Assembly (NCBI GenBank): GCA_905221605.1
Contig: CAJNDS010001101.1
Coordinates: 10,001 to 74,000 of the forward strand
Origin: Symbiodinium natans
Taxonomy: Eukaryota > Sar > Dinophyceae > Suessiales > Symbiodiniaceae
Reading direction: 5' to 3'
Length of the DNA: 64,000 bases
The stretch's first letter is position 1. Each line of letters starts with the position of its first letter. The notes under the pieces are model-generated. The model had not been told where the DNA came from, ran no database searches, and saw only the letters and a list, made by a program, of their open reading frames with translations. The translations under genes and the position numbers were made by a program. This document shows, one piece after another, positions 23,601 to 28,499 of the stretch.

Positions 23601-25892
23601 ATGCCAATACCAGAGCTGTCGCGCCCGGAACATGGCCCATGCGAGATGCCCACATCAGAGCTGTCCTGCCTTCGTTGTCGGTCAAGTCTTGCTGGGTATG
23701 GCCATGCGCGGATGCCTGCATCAGAGCTGTCGAACGAGCTGTCGAACCTGTGTAAGCGGCCAAGTCCATGTCGGCCCCGTCATCCACCAGCAATCGCACG
23801 CTCTCCGCATGGCCCATGCGAGATGCCAACATCAGTGCCGTCCAGCCATTCTTATTGGCGCAATCCTTGTCGGCATCGGCCTCCAGCAGCAAGCGCACTA
23901 CGTTAACATGGGGAGCTGCCCACATGAGAGCTGTCCAGCCATTGCTATCGGTCAAGTCCTTGTCGGCGCCGGCGTCAACCAGCAAACGAACGACGTCAAC
24001 GCGGCGAGATGCCCACATCAGAGCTGTCCAGCCGTTGTCATCGGCCAGATTCTTGTCGGCGCCGGCCTCCACCAGCAAGTGCACGACTTCAACATGACCC
24101 TTGTGACACGCGCACATCAAAGCTGTCATACCTCTGCTGTTGGCCAAGTCCCTGTCGGCGCCAGCGTCCATCAACAACTGCGCGACTTGAACGTGGCCCT
24201 TGCGAGACGCCAACATCAGAGCCGTCCAGCCGTTGTGGTCGGCCAAGTCCTTGTCGGCACCCGCCTCCACCAGCAAGCGCGCGACTTCAGCATAACCTTG
24301 GTAAGATGCCCACGTGAGCGCCGTCATGCCTTCCTTGTCGGCCAAATCCTTGTCGGCACCAGCCTCTACCAGAAAGCTCACGACTGAAGCGTGGTGAAAG
24401 GCCCACATCAGTGCTGTCCAGCCATTCCCATCGGCCCAGTCCTTGTCGGCACCGGCCTCCACCAGCAATCTCACGATGTCAGCATGGCCGTTCCCAGATG
24501 CATGCATCAGAGCTGCACAGCCTTGTGCATCAACACCTTAGTAGCCCAGTAACCATATTATAATCAGGGCACCCTTTTTTGGGGGCGGTTATTCTGCCAA
24601 GGGAACCCATAACCAAAACAACAGGTAAAGGGTACCACTGGGCTACCAAGACACAGTGAAGATCGGCGCCCGCCTCCAGCAACAATCGAACAACCTCACG
24701 ATGACCTCTGTCGGCTGCCCTTGTCAAAGGTCTGGCGCCACGTGTGTTACCCCGGTTAGGATCTTGGGGACGCTGCAGGAGAGACTCAACCTGATGGGGG
24801 CACTCGTGTTCTTCACGGGCCACTTCGGGTTCTCATTGTGAGCTCAAAAGCCTTTATGGGATCTTGATCCCAGGAAAAGCCCACCTCTGCCACAGAGCCC
24901 TGGGCGGCGGCAATGGCGAGCTCGTCCGCTTGCGCCAGGGAAACTTCCGCATAGGGAAGCAGGACCAGCCCGAGGTCAGCGGCGGAGTCCAAATGAGCAG
25001 CGTCATCCAAGCCTTAGTTGTCCCGTGTCCTTCCTTGGGGAGCTGAAGTTTTTTAAAGCCCAACCTTTGGGATTCTATAGGGAAGGCTAATGATCCTCAA
25101 CAAGGTTAACGGCTACCTGCTCTACCACTAAGAAGCTCGCGCTGTGCAGGAGGAGCCTCTGCCTGAATCGCGGGGGTTGGCCATGCCTCCGATTCAGAAG
25201 CCGCTTCAACTCCCTCACGTCGCTCACCTCCTCCACAGGCAGGCTCGCCAACTCCTCTCCCGAAAGCATCCGGATGTGCAGCATCCCCAAACCCTAAACC
25301 CTGAACCCTAAACCCTAAACCGTTAAACCGTAAACCCTAAACCATCCTCCTCGAACGCTGAAGCAAGGCGCTCCCGACTGAGAATTCGCGGGCCAAAACG
25401 GCTGCTGTTCAGTGTAGGCATACGCCCTCAAATGGGGAACTGGGCAGCTCTCCTAGGCCGCCTTGCAGCTGGTTTAGGGTTTAGGGTTTAGGGTTTAGGG
25501 TTTAGGGTTTAGGGTTTAGGGTTTAAAGTTTAGGGTTTAGGGTTTAGGGCTTGAAGTCAACTTCTCAAGATGGCGTTACCCTAAACACAGGTGAGGCTGG
25601 GAGACCAGGATCAGGGGGATGCGGGGATCCTGAAGGACATCTCTGCATCACCCGGGATGCTACGCCGTGAGAACCCCTCAGAATCCCGGGTTTAGGGTTT
25701 AGGGTTTAGGGTTTAAGGTTTAGGGTTTAGGGTTTCGAATTATACAGGGGTGAGTATTTAGGGATGTGTCGGCCACCCACCCTCAGCCCCTTCAGCTCTC
25801 GGTTCAAGGCACCACCCAAGGGTGCATCTCGGCCGCCGCATGCAGAGCAGGGTTATCGTGCAAGCGGCAGTCCTCCCGGATGAGCACCACGC
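2168..25892 (-). CDS. Cryptochrome/photolyase family protein, highly split gene
   Basis: Blue-light flavoprotein family: members repair UV photoproducts in DNA or act as light receptors. At least 22 short exons, listed separately, read in one frame from 25892 down to 2168. They give the family landmarks in order: [34 protein letters not shown] (alpha/beta antenna domain), [10 protein letters not shown] (linker), [102 protein letters not shown] (helical FAD domain). By eye, the Asn of DVAIN falls at the N5-proximal position (Asn378 in E. coli photolyase) and the Trp of MMWQ at Trp382, so the active site is photolyase-like. Subclass not decided. The ATG exon was not found. Introns use GT, GC and GA donors and consist largely of telomere-like arrays and inverted-repeat elements. 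It could be a functional gene or a recent pseudogene; intact frames favour function. Confidence 0.88.
2281..2374 (+). repeat. Telomere-like array (TTTAGGG)n
   Basis: Near-perfect seven-base units, G-rich strand on plus. Lies just 3' of photolyase-family exon 24 going upstream. Similar perfect arrays at 2862-2935 (C-rich on plus) and 3013-3170 separate the last exons. Confidence 0.95.
2962..2993 (-). CDS. Photolyase-family micro-exon 23 (32 nt)
   Basis: Encodes [10 protein letters not shown], the DLxxARxxH motif after YPxxIV. Acceptor CCAG|GA, donor AGAG|GC. Confidence 0.72.
3360..3428 (-). CDS. Photolyase-family exon 22
   Basis: Encodes [16 protein letters not shown] then VYWQRVI, at the position of the family 'APxxVLxxxGVxxGxxYPxxIV' segment. 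Acceptor CAAG|GA, donor GATC|GA. The plus strand is also open here but fits nothing. Confidence 0.68.
3564..3715. repeat. TA-rich microsatellite
   Basis: Runs of TATATA and ACACATA words inside the intron between exons 21 and 22. Confidence 0.8.
3919..4020 (+). repeat. Variant telomere-like array, TCTAGGG unit
   Basis: About eight TCTAGGG units grading into TTTAGGG. Confidence 0.85.
4640..4732 (-). CDS. Photolyase-family exon 21
   Basis: Encodes [15 protein letters not shown], then [16 protein letters not shown]: the DPxGxYVRRWxPEL and YIHxPW motifs. Acceptor GGAG|GT, donor GAAG|GA. Confidence 0.95.
4868..4952. mobile_element. Inverted-repeat element, GGGCCC/CATACTTCAGAAC family
   Basis: Shares the segments 'ccctatacaaccca', 'gggcccatac' and 'ttcagaac' with copies at 47018-47110 and (reversed) 57968-58075 and 58380-58487. 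Ends not resolved. Confidence 0.5.
5214..5275 (-). CDS. Photolyase-family exon 20
   Basis: Encodes [20 protein letters not shown]. Joined to exon 19 it reads [15 protein letters not shown]. Acceptor GCAG|GT, donor GAAG|GC. Confidence 0.95.
5330..5470. mobile_element. Inverted-repeat element, TTAAGG family, decayed
   Basis: Contains AAGGAATATACCTTA near the left and TAAGGTATATTGCTTAAT near the right, as in the perfect copy at 39030-39138. Confidence 0.5.
5810..6640. other. Intron 19-20 DNA with one exon-like island
   Basis: Holds a perfect (CCCTAAA)n array at 5944-6010, a GA microsatellite at 6170-6235 and unique DNA. The minus strand at 5825-5925 reads [18 protein letters not shown] then [13 protein letters not shown]. 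This is protein-like but not part of the photolyase family, so it may be an unrelated exon. Confidence 0.4.
6640..6708 (-). CDS. Photolyase-family exon 19
   Basis: Encodes [16 protein letters not shown] then AMMWQM. Holds the flavin-contacting DxDxxxN motif and the proximal Trp. Acceptor CCAG|GG, donor ATGG|GT. Confidence 0.95.
6709..7490. other. Intron 18-19, proximal part
   Basis: Short telomere-like runs at 6727-6780, 6885-6945 and 7060-7110, unique DNA in between, and a TTAAGG-family remnant at 7375-7412. No exon recognised. Confidence 0.5.
7499..7649. mobile_element. Inverted-repeat element, CTTGRAGGTTCATG family, copy 1
   Basis: A 151-bp near-palindrome: CTTGAAGGTTCATG at the left, CATGAACCTTCAAG at the right, with long complementary arms. 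Flanked by TA on both sides (2-bp duplication). Twelve copies occur in the window. Confidence 0.9.
7807..8052 (+). repeat. Telomere-like arrays of two variants
   Basis: TTTAGGG units (7838-7918), a few TTTGGGG, then nine TTTTTAGGG units (about 7957-8037). Directly precedes exon 18 on the plus coordinate. Confidence 0.95.
8059..8137 (-). CDS. Photolyase-family exon 18
   Basis: Encodes [15 protein letters not shown] then [11 protein letters not shown], the GWMxNxxRxxxAxFL helix. Acceptor GGAG|GT, donor GAAG|GC. Confidence 0.94.
8403..8665. repeat. Compound trinucleotide microsatellite
   Basis: GTG/GTC triplets (8470-8535) pass into about 20 TAG triplets (8540-8605), then imperfect TAG/AAG. 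The long Ser, Val, Thr and Leu frames here are repeat translation. Confidence 0.95.
8806..8933. mobile_element. Inverted-repeat element, CTAGGGGGG family
   Basis: Left arm 'actacccctctctatactag', right arm 'gggatctaggggggggtag'. Related copies at 11941-12062, 29060-29215 and 49312-49425. Confidence 0.5.
9100..9140 (-). CDS. Photolyase-family micro-exon 17 (41 nt)
   Basis: Encodes [13 protein letters not shown]; with the split Gly this completes [11 protein letters not shown], a signature of the FAD pocket. Acceptor GCAG|GC, donor GAAG|GA: non-GT donors at both flanking introns. Confidence 0.93.
9437..9506 (+). repeat. Telomere-like array (TTTAGGG)n
   Basis: Ten near-perfect units between exons 16 and 17. 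Confidence 0.95.
9539..9613 (-). CDS. Photolyase-family exon 16
   Basis: Encodes [20 protein letters not shown] then RGET. Its first base abuts the end of the 151-bp inverted-repeat element at 9614-9764, whose terminal CAAG would be the acceptor. Donor ACAG|GA. Confidence 0.85.
9614..9764. mobile_element. Inverted-repeat element, CTTGRAGGTTCATG family, copy 2
   Basis: 151 bp, CA duplicated on both sides. Abuts exon 16. Almost identical to copies at 56718-56868 and 60180-60330. Confidence 0.92.
9788..9893. mobile_element. Inverted-repeat element, TTAAGG family
   Basis: Arms AAAGAGCC..CCTTAATT and TTACTTAAGG..GGGCTCTTT. A partial copy lies at 2627-2690. Confidence 0.65.
10598..10636 (-). CDS. 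Photolyase-family exon 15
   Basis: Encodes [12 protein letters not shown], aligning without gaps to the family WRDxAYWQLHHWP stretch. Acceptor TTCAG|GT, donor AGTG|GT. The join to the next exon is about five residues shorter than usual, so a further micro-exon may be missing. Confidence 0.6.
11155..11315 (-). repeat. Telomere-like array (CCCTAAA)n
   Basis: About 22 units with a block of CCCTAGA variants at 11178-11205. A second array lies at 11826-11910. Confidence 0.95.
11604..11652 (-). CDS. Photolyase-family exon 14
   Basis: Encodes [16 protein letters not shown] and the first base of the Arg of WR. Acceptor GGAG|GT, donor TGGC|GA. Confidence 0.72.
11941..12062. mobile_element. Inverted-repeat element, CTAGGGGGG family
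   Basis: 'ttcccctactgcgcccat' at the left and 'ggtgaacctaggggggggta' at the right, with an inner 'ggaacctagggggggtagta'. Confidence 0.5.
12085..12210. other. Exon-like island between exons 13 and 14
   Basis: Both strands are partly open: minus reads [20 protein letters not shown] then a stop, plus reads [20 protein letters not shown] then CTP and a stop. No family assignment; exon 13 joins exon 14 in frame without it. Confidence 0.3.
12610..12666 (-). CDS. Photolyase-family exon 13
   Basis: Encodes [19 protein letters not shown] with the diagnostic SPYLRFGxLS motif. Acceptor AGAG|GC, donor CTAC|GT. Confidence 0.92.
12801..12866 (-). CDS. Photolyase-family exon 12
   Basis: Encodes [13 protein letters not shown] then AGGRFRADK, between the GEAAA helix and the SPYLRFG motif. 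Acceptor CCAG|AA, donor CAAG|GT. Confidence 0.65.
13570..13684 (+). repeat. Left LTR of the miniature element
   Basis: TGCGGAAGGTGCAC at the start, GGTCATTCACA at the end; identical to 13957-14071, implying recent insertion. Confidence 0.9.
13957..14071 (+). repeat. Right LTR of the miniature element
   Basis: Identical to the left LTR and preceded by a polypurine tract. Confidence 0.9.
14072..14960. other. Intron 11-12, distal part
   Basis: Degenerate G-rich TTTAGGG-like DNA (14075-14345), an unassigned GC-rich island (14390-14595) with frames open on both strands, then CCCTAAA and CCCCAAA/CCCTCAA arrays (14601-14955). The long Pro/Asn/Lys frame is repeat translation. Confidence 0.5.
14973..15015 (-). 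CDS. Photolyase-family exon 11
   Basis: Encodes [14 protein letters not shown], the conserved 'GExxAxxRL' helix. Acceptor AGAG|GT, donor AGAG|GC. A 165-bp inverted-repeat element lies just upstream (15041-15205). Confidence 0.85.
15041..15205. mobile_element. Inverted-repeat element, CTTGRAGGTTCATG family, copy 3, carrying a telomere-like insert
   Basis: TA on both sides. Inside, an 18-bp telomere-like tract (15087-15104) is bounded by the 7-bp duplication ACTTATA (15080-15086 and 15105-15111). Confidence 0.88.
15342..15468. mobile_element. Inverted-repeat element, CTTGRAGGTTCATG family, copy 4, decayed left end
   Basis: GTTCATGGTACTTATTAACCA on the left and a CACCTCCAAG end on the right. 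Confidence 0.75.
15867..15892 (-). CDS. Photolyase-family micro-exon 10 (26 nt)
   Basis: Encodes DDWAYEMRR; joined to the next exon it gives [14 protein letters not shown], the same length as the family segment between DW and GE. Acceptor GCAG|GA, donor GGAG|GC. Confidence 0.78.
15953..16037 (+). repeat. Variant telomere-like array, TTTATAGGG unit
   Basis: About nine nine-base units in a row. Confidence 0.92.
16380..16640 (-). other. Two unassigned exon-like islands
   Basis: Minus strand at about 16390-16440 reads [14 protein letters not shown] after a CAG, and at 16560-16630 reads [20 protein letters not shown]. They lie in the gap between exons 9 and 10 but show no family motif. Confidence 0.3.
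16671..16804. mobile_element. Inverted-repeat element, CTTGRAGGTTCATG family, copy 5
   Basis: Decayed termini (TTGGAGGTTCATGG left, CCATGAACCTC right), arms intact. Confidence 0.78.
16805..17005. other. Unique island with open frames on both strands
   Basis: Plus frame carries a hydrophobic [14 protein letters not shown] stretch; the minus frame reads [20 protein letters not shown]. Flanked by an inverted-repeat element and a telomere-like run. Coding status not decided. Confidence 0.25.
17128..17257. mobile_element. Inverted-repeat element, CTTGRAGGTTCATG family, copy 6, with telomere-like insert
   Basis: Left GTGGAGGTTCATGG, right CTCCAAG, CA flanks. Holds an 18-bp CCCTAAA tract at 17223-17240. 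Confidence 0.78.
17542..17587 (-). CDS. Provisional photolyase-family exon 9
   Basis: Forty-six nt encode [14 protein letters not shown] with acceptor CGAG|GC and donor AGAG|GC, phase-compatible with exon 8. No family motif supports it. Confidence 0.35.
17975..18044 (-). CDS. Photolyase-family exon 8, interdomain linker
   Basis: Encodes [15 protein letters not shown] then PLEGLGYG, typical of the proline-rich linker ending in LxxLGxG. Acceptor CCAG|GC. The 3' boundary is uncertain by a few bases (GC donor assumed). Confidence 0.72.
18454..18513 (-). CDS. Provisional photolyase-family exon 7
   Basis: A 60-nt open stretch in phase with its neighbours encodes [20 protein letters not shown], flanked by AG before and a GC donor after GGAG. 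The family is poorly conserved here, so this rests on phase and composition. A plus-strand reading is also open. Confidence 0.4.
18930..19013 (-). CDS. Photolyase-family exon 6
   Basis: Encodes [17 protein letters not shown] then [11 protein letters not shown], matching 'alxxxGIxVxxFxxxxxxEPWE'. Acceptor GTAG|GA, donor GGAG|GC. Confidence 0.87.
19311..19368 (-). repeat. Telomere-like array (CCCTAAA)n
   Basis: Eight perfect units; a longer perfect array follows at 19649-19740. Confidence 0.95.
19435..19465 (-). CDS. Photolyase-family micro-exon 5 (31 nt)
   Basis: Encodes [10 protein letters not shown], equivalent to the YDPxxxxRD motif; the join HFN-LQ-LEP keeps the family spacing. Acceptor GCAG|GC, donor CAAG|GA. 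Confidence 0.8.
20515..20755. repeat. Minisatellite, ~55-bp unit
   Basis: Four to five units contain CCCTTCGTCGGCATATTG, a T run, CCCCGGGCGGGGG and CCCTAAACCC. Each unit embeds one telomere-like word. Confidence 0.92.
20752..20905. repeat. Poly-C tract
   Basis: About 150 bp of C runs interrupted by single A or T. Assembly may be unreliable here. Confidence 0.9.
21165..21217 (-). CDS. Photolyase-family exon 4
   Basis: Encodes [17 protein letters not shown]. Acceptor GGAG|GT, donor CTCCA|GC. Confidence 0.82.
21666..21746 (-). CDS. Photolyase-family exon 3
   Basis: Encodes [20 protein letters not shown] then KGNLVEQ; the join gives WWRY-ESL, the exact family spacing. The acceptor AG lies in the last telomere-like unit of the intron (TTTAG|GAG). 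Donor GCAG|GC. Confidence 0.9.
21747..21900 (-). repeat. Telomere-like array (CCCTAAA)n in intron 2-3
   Basis: About 20 units. On the minus strand its last TTTAG supplies the acceptor of exon 3. Confidence 0.95.
21901..22723. other. Intron 2-3, distal part
   Basis: Mixed unique DNA, a TTAAGG-family remnant (22056-22110), short telomere-like words and an open minus frame at 22203-22330 ([20 protein letters not shown]) that I cannot assign. Confidence 0.35.
22724..22798 (-). CDS. Photolyase-family exon 2
   Basis: Encodes [10 protein letters not shown], then [14 protein letters not shown], the second strand and RWW segment of the antenna domain. Acceptor CCCAG|GT, donor CTAC|GA. The 2.9-kb intron before it contains the whole ankyrin gene at 23.0-25.3 kb. 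Confidence 0.88.
23026..25284 (-). CDS. Ankyrin-repeat protein with ubiquitin-like N-terminus, gene A
   Basis: Four exons (25137-25284, 24885-25012, 24655-24790, 23026-24536) join in frame to about 640 residues. Residues 1-70 form a beta-grasp-like module beginning [16 protein letters not shown]; this module followed by ankyrin repeats is, to my knowledge, common in Symbiodiniaceae. From about residue 110 on there are roughly 15 33-residue ankyrin units ([30 protein letters not shown]), two of them collapsed near 23620-23770. Ankyrin stacks bind proteins; partner unknown, location probably cytosolic. ATG at 25282-25284. Intron 1 is GC-AG and intron 3 GT-AG, both inverted-repeat insertions absent from paralogue B; intron 2 is shared with B. 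Near the stop, a 10-nt insertion shifts the frame out of a further ankyrin unit ([15 protein letters not shown] continues in another frame), so the present end is a truncation. It lies within an intron of the photolyase-family gene, on the same strand. Confidence 0.88.
24537..24654 (-). other. Intron 3 of ankyrin gene A, introner-like
   Basis: Element 24537-24650 (114 bp) begins CTTGGTAGCCCAGT and ends ACTGGGCTACTAAG on the minus strand, with a GTGT duplication (24651-24654 and 24533-24536). The first GTGT supplies the GT donor and the element's AAG end the acceptor; removal restores GADLHC-VDAQGC in frame. A second copy with its own TAAA duplication is at 47994-48095. Confidence 0.9.
24791..24884 (-). 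other. Intron 2 of ankyrin gene A
   Basis: GCAGAG|GTGGGC to CATCAG|GTTGAG, 94 nt. The same position is interrupted in gene B by a 285-nt intron, so this is the ancestral intron. Confidence 0.85.
25013..25136 (-). other. Intron 1 of ankyrin gene A, introner-like
   Basis: Element 25013-25132 reads CTTAGTGGT...ACAACTAAG on the minus strand, bounded by the 4-bp duplication GCTT (25133-25136 and 25009-25012). Splicing from the first GCTT (GC donor) to the terminal AAG restores [15 protein letters not shown]. Paralogue B is uninterrupted here. Confidence 0.85.
25287..25342 (-). repeat. Telomere-like tract inserted at the start codon of ankyrin gene A
   Basis: CCCTAAA-type units on plus; bounded by CATCC on both sides (25282-25286 and 25343-25347). 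The upstream DNA (CTCAGTCG, GAACAGCAGC) resembles the 5' flank of gene B, which has no insert. Confidence 0.8.
25472..25550 (+). repeat. Telomere-like array (TTTAGGG)n
   Basis: About 11 units upstream of ankyrin gene A; another short array lies at 25689-25735. Confidence 0.95.
25816..25892 (-). CDS. Photolyase-family exon 1 of those found
   Basis: Encodes [20 protein letters not shown] then EMHPW, matching the family N-terminus ([14 protein letters not shown]). Acceptor GAG|GC, donor TTGG|GT. It begins with two bases of a split codon, so an upstream exon with the ATG is expected but not seen. Confidence 0.85.
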
Positions 25893-26790
25893 CTCAGCGT
25901 GGCCGGTCTCTGATACATTTGGGGTTCAGGTTTTAGGGTTTAGGGTGCACAAGCCCTTGCCCTACGCCCCTAGTCCTATAAATGCGCCTTCAAGGGTCGA
26001 AAAGCCCATCCCTCGGAAACGAGCTCCTGCATTCCTCGAACCTTCAGAAAATAAGTGGCTTGTCGTTTCTTGTCCGGGAGGGGCTCTCTCAATCTGTGGT
26101 TTAGGGGCTTCAGGGTTTTGAGGTTTAGGGTTTAGCGTTTAGGGTTCAGGGTTTAGGGGCAGATATGGCTTGTTTGGGGGAGACGGCGATGAATCGCTCT
26201 AAGGGAAGCTGCATGGTGGGTATCGGGGTTCCCCAATTCAGGGCCCATACTAAGGGACCCTAATTGTGGTACCCACTCTAAGAAGTAGAGTTTAAGGCTG
26301 CACTTTGGCTGTTCAACCCCTAACCGAAAATGCCCCTAAACACTGAAACCCCAAACCCGAAGCCCGAAACCATGGAAGGGAACGCAACGAGCTTACCAAA
26401 CTTCTCCTTGGCTTAGAGATGAAAGCCTCAAACCCAAGAGTTGAGAAAACCCAAACCCCCAACTAAATCTGCGGCGGACGCTGAGTCGGAACGCGTTAAC
26501 GTGTATTGGGGGTTCTCTACAGCCCCTGCAACCTCCAAGACCTCATGTTTTTCGGTCTCTAAACCCTAAGCCCGCCAAGTTGCAACCTCCGGGCTCGGCG
26601 TCCACACCTAACACCTTAAAAGGGGGGGGGGGCTGAGGGTGTTCTTGGCCCTATTGGAGGGGCCTTGCGATAGACATATTTGAGGTATTTCTTGTAGCAT
26701 AGTAGTTCAGGGCACTACCAAAAGGGCTCGCAAGCGCGGCACGACTAAGGTTGTTTAGTGGCAGAAAGAGTAGGAACGTAGAGCCAAACA
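25893..26790. other. Unassigned DNA upstream of the first photolyase-family exon
   Basis: Short telomere-like runs and an open plus frame (25822-26121) that overlaps the exon antisense. The missing ATG exon of the photolyase-family gene may lie here or farther up; I could not identify it. Confidence 0.35.
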
Positions 26791-26890
26791 CCCCGAGGAT
26801 CCGTGTACATATATAGTATATACTTGGGCCCTTCAGCTACTTTAGGAACCAATAGGAACCCCTTTAAAACCCAAGTATATATAGGGAGCC
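26790..26890. mobile_element. Inverted-repeat element, GTATATACTTGGGCC family, copy 1
   Basis: Arms GGATCCGTGTACATATATAG / AGTATATACTTGGGCC and CCCAAGTATATATAGG. Other copies: 39510-39610, 45941-46047, 52756-52858. Confidence 0.7.
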
Positions 26891-26924
26891 TTCGGGACAA
26901 CAAGTGTGCTACGGAACAGCTTCC

Positions 26925-27105
26925 AGGAGTAACCTTGGAATAAAAGGGTGCCAATTTTAGCTTAAAGGGGCCTATAAGGGAACCAAACTTCAAAAACAAT
27001 GAATAAGGGCCTACTCCGGGTCATAGTAGCCCTAAACCCTAAACCCTTAAACCCTAAGCCCTCAAAAAGAAGGGCCATAAGGGCCTACTCTGGGTCCTAG
27101 ATTGG
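26925..27105. mobile_element. GGGCCTACTCYGGGTC family, two adjacent copies
   Basis: Each ends in GGGCCTACTCTGGGTC-like DNA followed by CTAG or TAGTAG. Others lie at 28026-28115, 37540-37735, 42604-42705 and 50770-50875. Confidence 0.55.
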
Positions 27106-27374
27106 ATCTCGTCAACACTTAGAGGATCCGGGGGCTTAGGGAGCAGTCATTGAGGCGTAGGGTTTAGGGTTCAGGGTTCAGGGTTTGGGGGCACCGTAGA
27201 AGAATATGCAATGTAAGCGGGGCCCCTGACTGGCTGTCTTCTGCTCAAGAAGCCGGCTTGCTGAGTGGTTGCTGGGCCGGCTTAAAATTCGGACTTCGGA
27301 CTTCGGGCTAAGGGTCTTTCGGTTTAGGGTTGAGGGTTTTAGGGTTTAGGGTGTGGTGAGGGTTGAGGGTTGTA

Positions 27375-27490
27375 CTTGGAGGTTCAGGGTACTTATTGAC
27401 CCAGCAATAACACTTGTAACCCTACTATTTGCACTTGTACCTGCGTTATGGCTCAGCCATAAGTATATACATGCACCATCGTACTCCAAG
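27375..27490. mobile_element. Inverted-repeat element, CTTGRAGGTTCATG family, copy 7
   Basis: CTTGGAGGTTCAGG left, GTACTCCAAG right, TA on both sides. Confidence 0.8.
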
Positions 27491-27659
27491 TATGGCTAAC
27501 CAAATACCCCCGCACAAAAATGAACAAACTAAAAACATGAAAGCATGTGCCCTGCACCCGACACCATTCCTAAACACTAAACCCTAAACCCTCATCCCTT
27601 AAACCCGCAAACCCTAAACCCCAAGGCCAAGCCCTAAGCCCTAAACCCCAAACCCTAAG

Positions 27660-28015
27660 CCCTAAGCCCTAAACCCTAAACCCTAACCCCTAAACCCTAA
27701 ACCCTAAACCCTAAACCCTAAACCCTAAACCCTGCCTCGCCCCGGCGTGCGGCGCGGCGCCGGGCGCGGCGGAGGTTCCGCTGCGAGGCGCCAGAGGCGG
27801 CCGCAGTGGTGGCCTGGCTCAGGGCTTTTTAGGGTTATTAGGCTTTTTAGGATTATTAGGGTTTAGGGTTTTTAGGGTTTTTAGGGTTTTCAGGGTTTTT
27901 AGGGTTTTTAGGGTTTTTAGGGTTTTAGGGTTTTTAGGGTTTTTAGGGTTTAGGGTTAGGGTTCAGGGTTGAGGGTTGAGGGTTGAGGGTTGAGGGTTCA
28001 GGGTGTAGGGTTTAG
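27660..28015. repeat. Telomere-like arrays of both orientations around an unassigned GC island
   Basis: CCCTAAA array to about 27735, GC-rich unique DNA (27736-27825) that could be coding on either strand, then TTTTTAGGG-type units (27826-27955) and TTGAGGG variants. Confidence 0.8.
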
Positions 28016-28158
28016 GGTTATTAGCTAGACCCGGAGTAGCCTAGGAATAAAACGGGTACCCTTTTTGGTTAAAAAAAAAGCGAAAAGGGCCTACTCCCGG
28101 TTCTAGCTAGGGTCTTCAAGGTAATGGTAAACATCTCGGGCTGACTTCTGAGCCCCTC

Positions 28159-28480
28159 CTAAACAATGATCTTTGACCTCACTTGCTGCACGCGCCTCAC
28201 GTTCACAGGATGGCTTTCATGAGAAACTGGTATCCCTGTGAGCCCCATTCGGTCCAACAAGAAGGAGATGGGATGTGATGATAGGCCTTTCGTGCCCAAA
28301 TCCGCCGTGTTCAACTGCGTGTTGACTGCCAGCACAGCAATCTGGTTTCGAGCCACGCACTCCTGCAACCACAAGAGTCGAGTATCGAGGTGCCTGACTT
28401 TGAGACTCCTCTTTTGTATAAAAGAGATCTCGCCGACGAGCTATCCATCCTCAAAGTCACCACGACGTCTCGTCCACAAG
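28159..28480 (-). pseudogene. Ty1/copia retrotransposon RNase H fragment, frameshifted
   Basis: Minus strand reads MDSSSARSLLYKRGVSK, then after a shift of one base RHLDTRLLWLQECVARNQ, then AVNTQLNTADLGTKGLS and SFLLDRMGLTG. These are the end of copia RNase H (tDSxxA, rHlDxRxLWLQ, NxADxGTK). Only this end remains. I know this copia type is frequent in dinoflagellate genomes. Confidence 0.85.
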
Positions 28481-28499
28481 CCAAGAATACGGGCTATTA

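Noticed and set aside
23054-24387. Plus-strand frames opposite ankyrin gene A (up to 268 residues)
   Set aside because: Antisense shadows of the ankyrin repeats; Cys/Ser/Pro/Arg-rich composition typical of such shadows.
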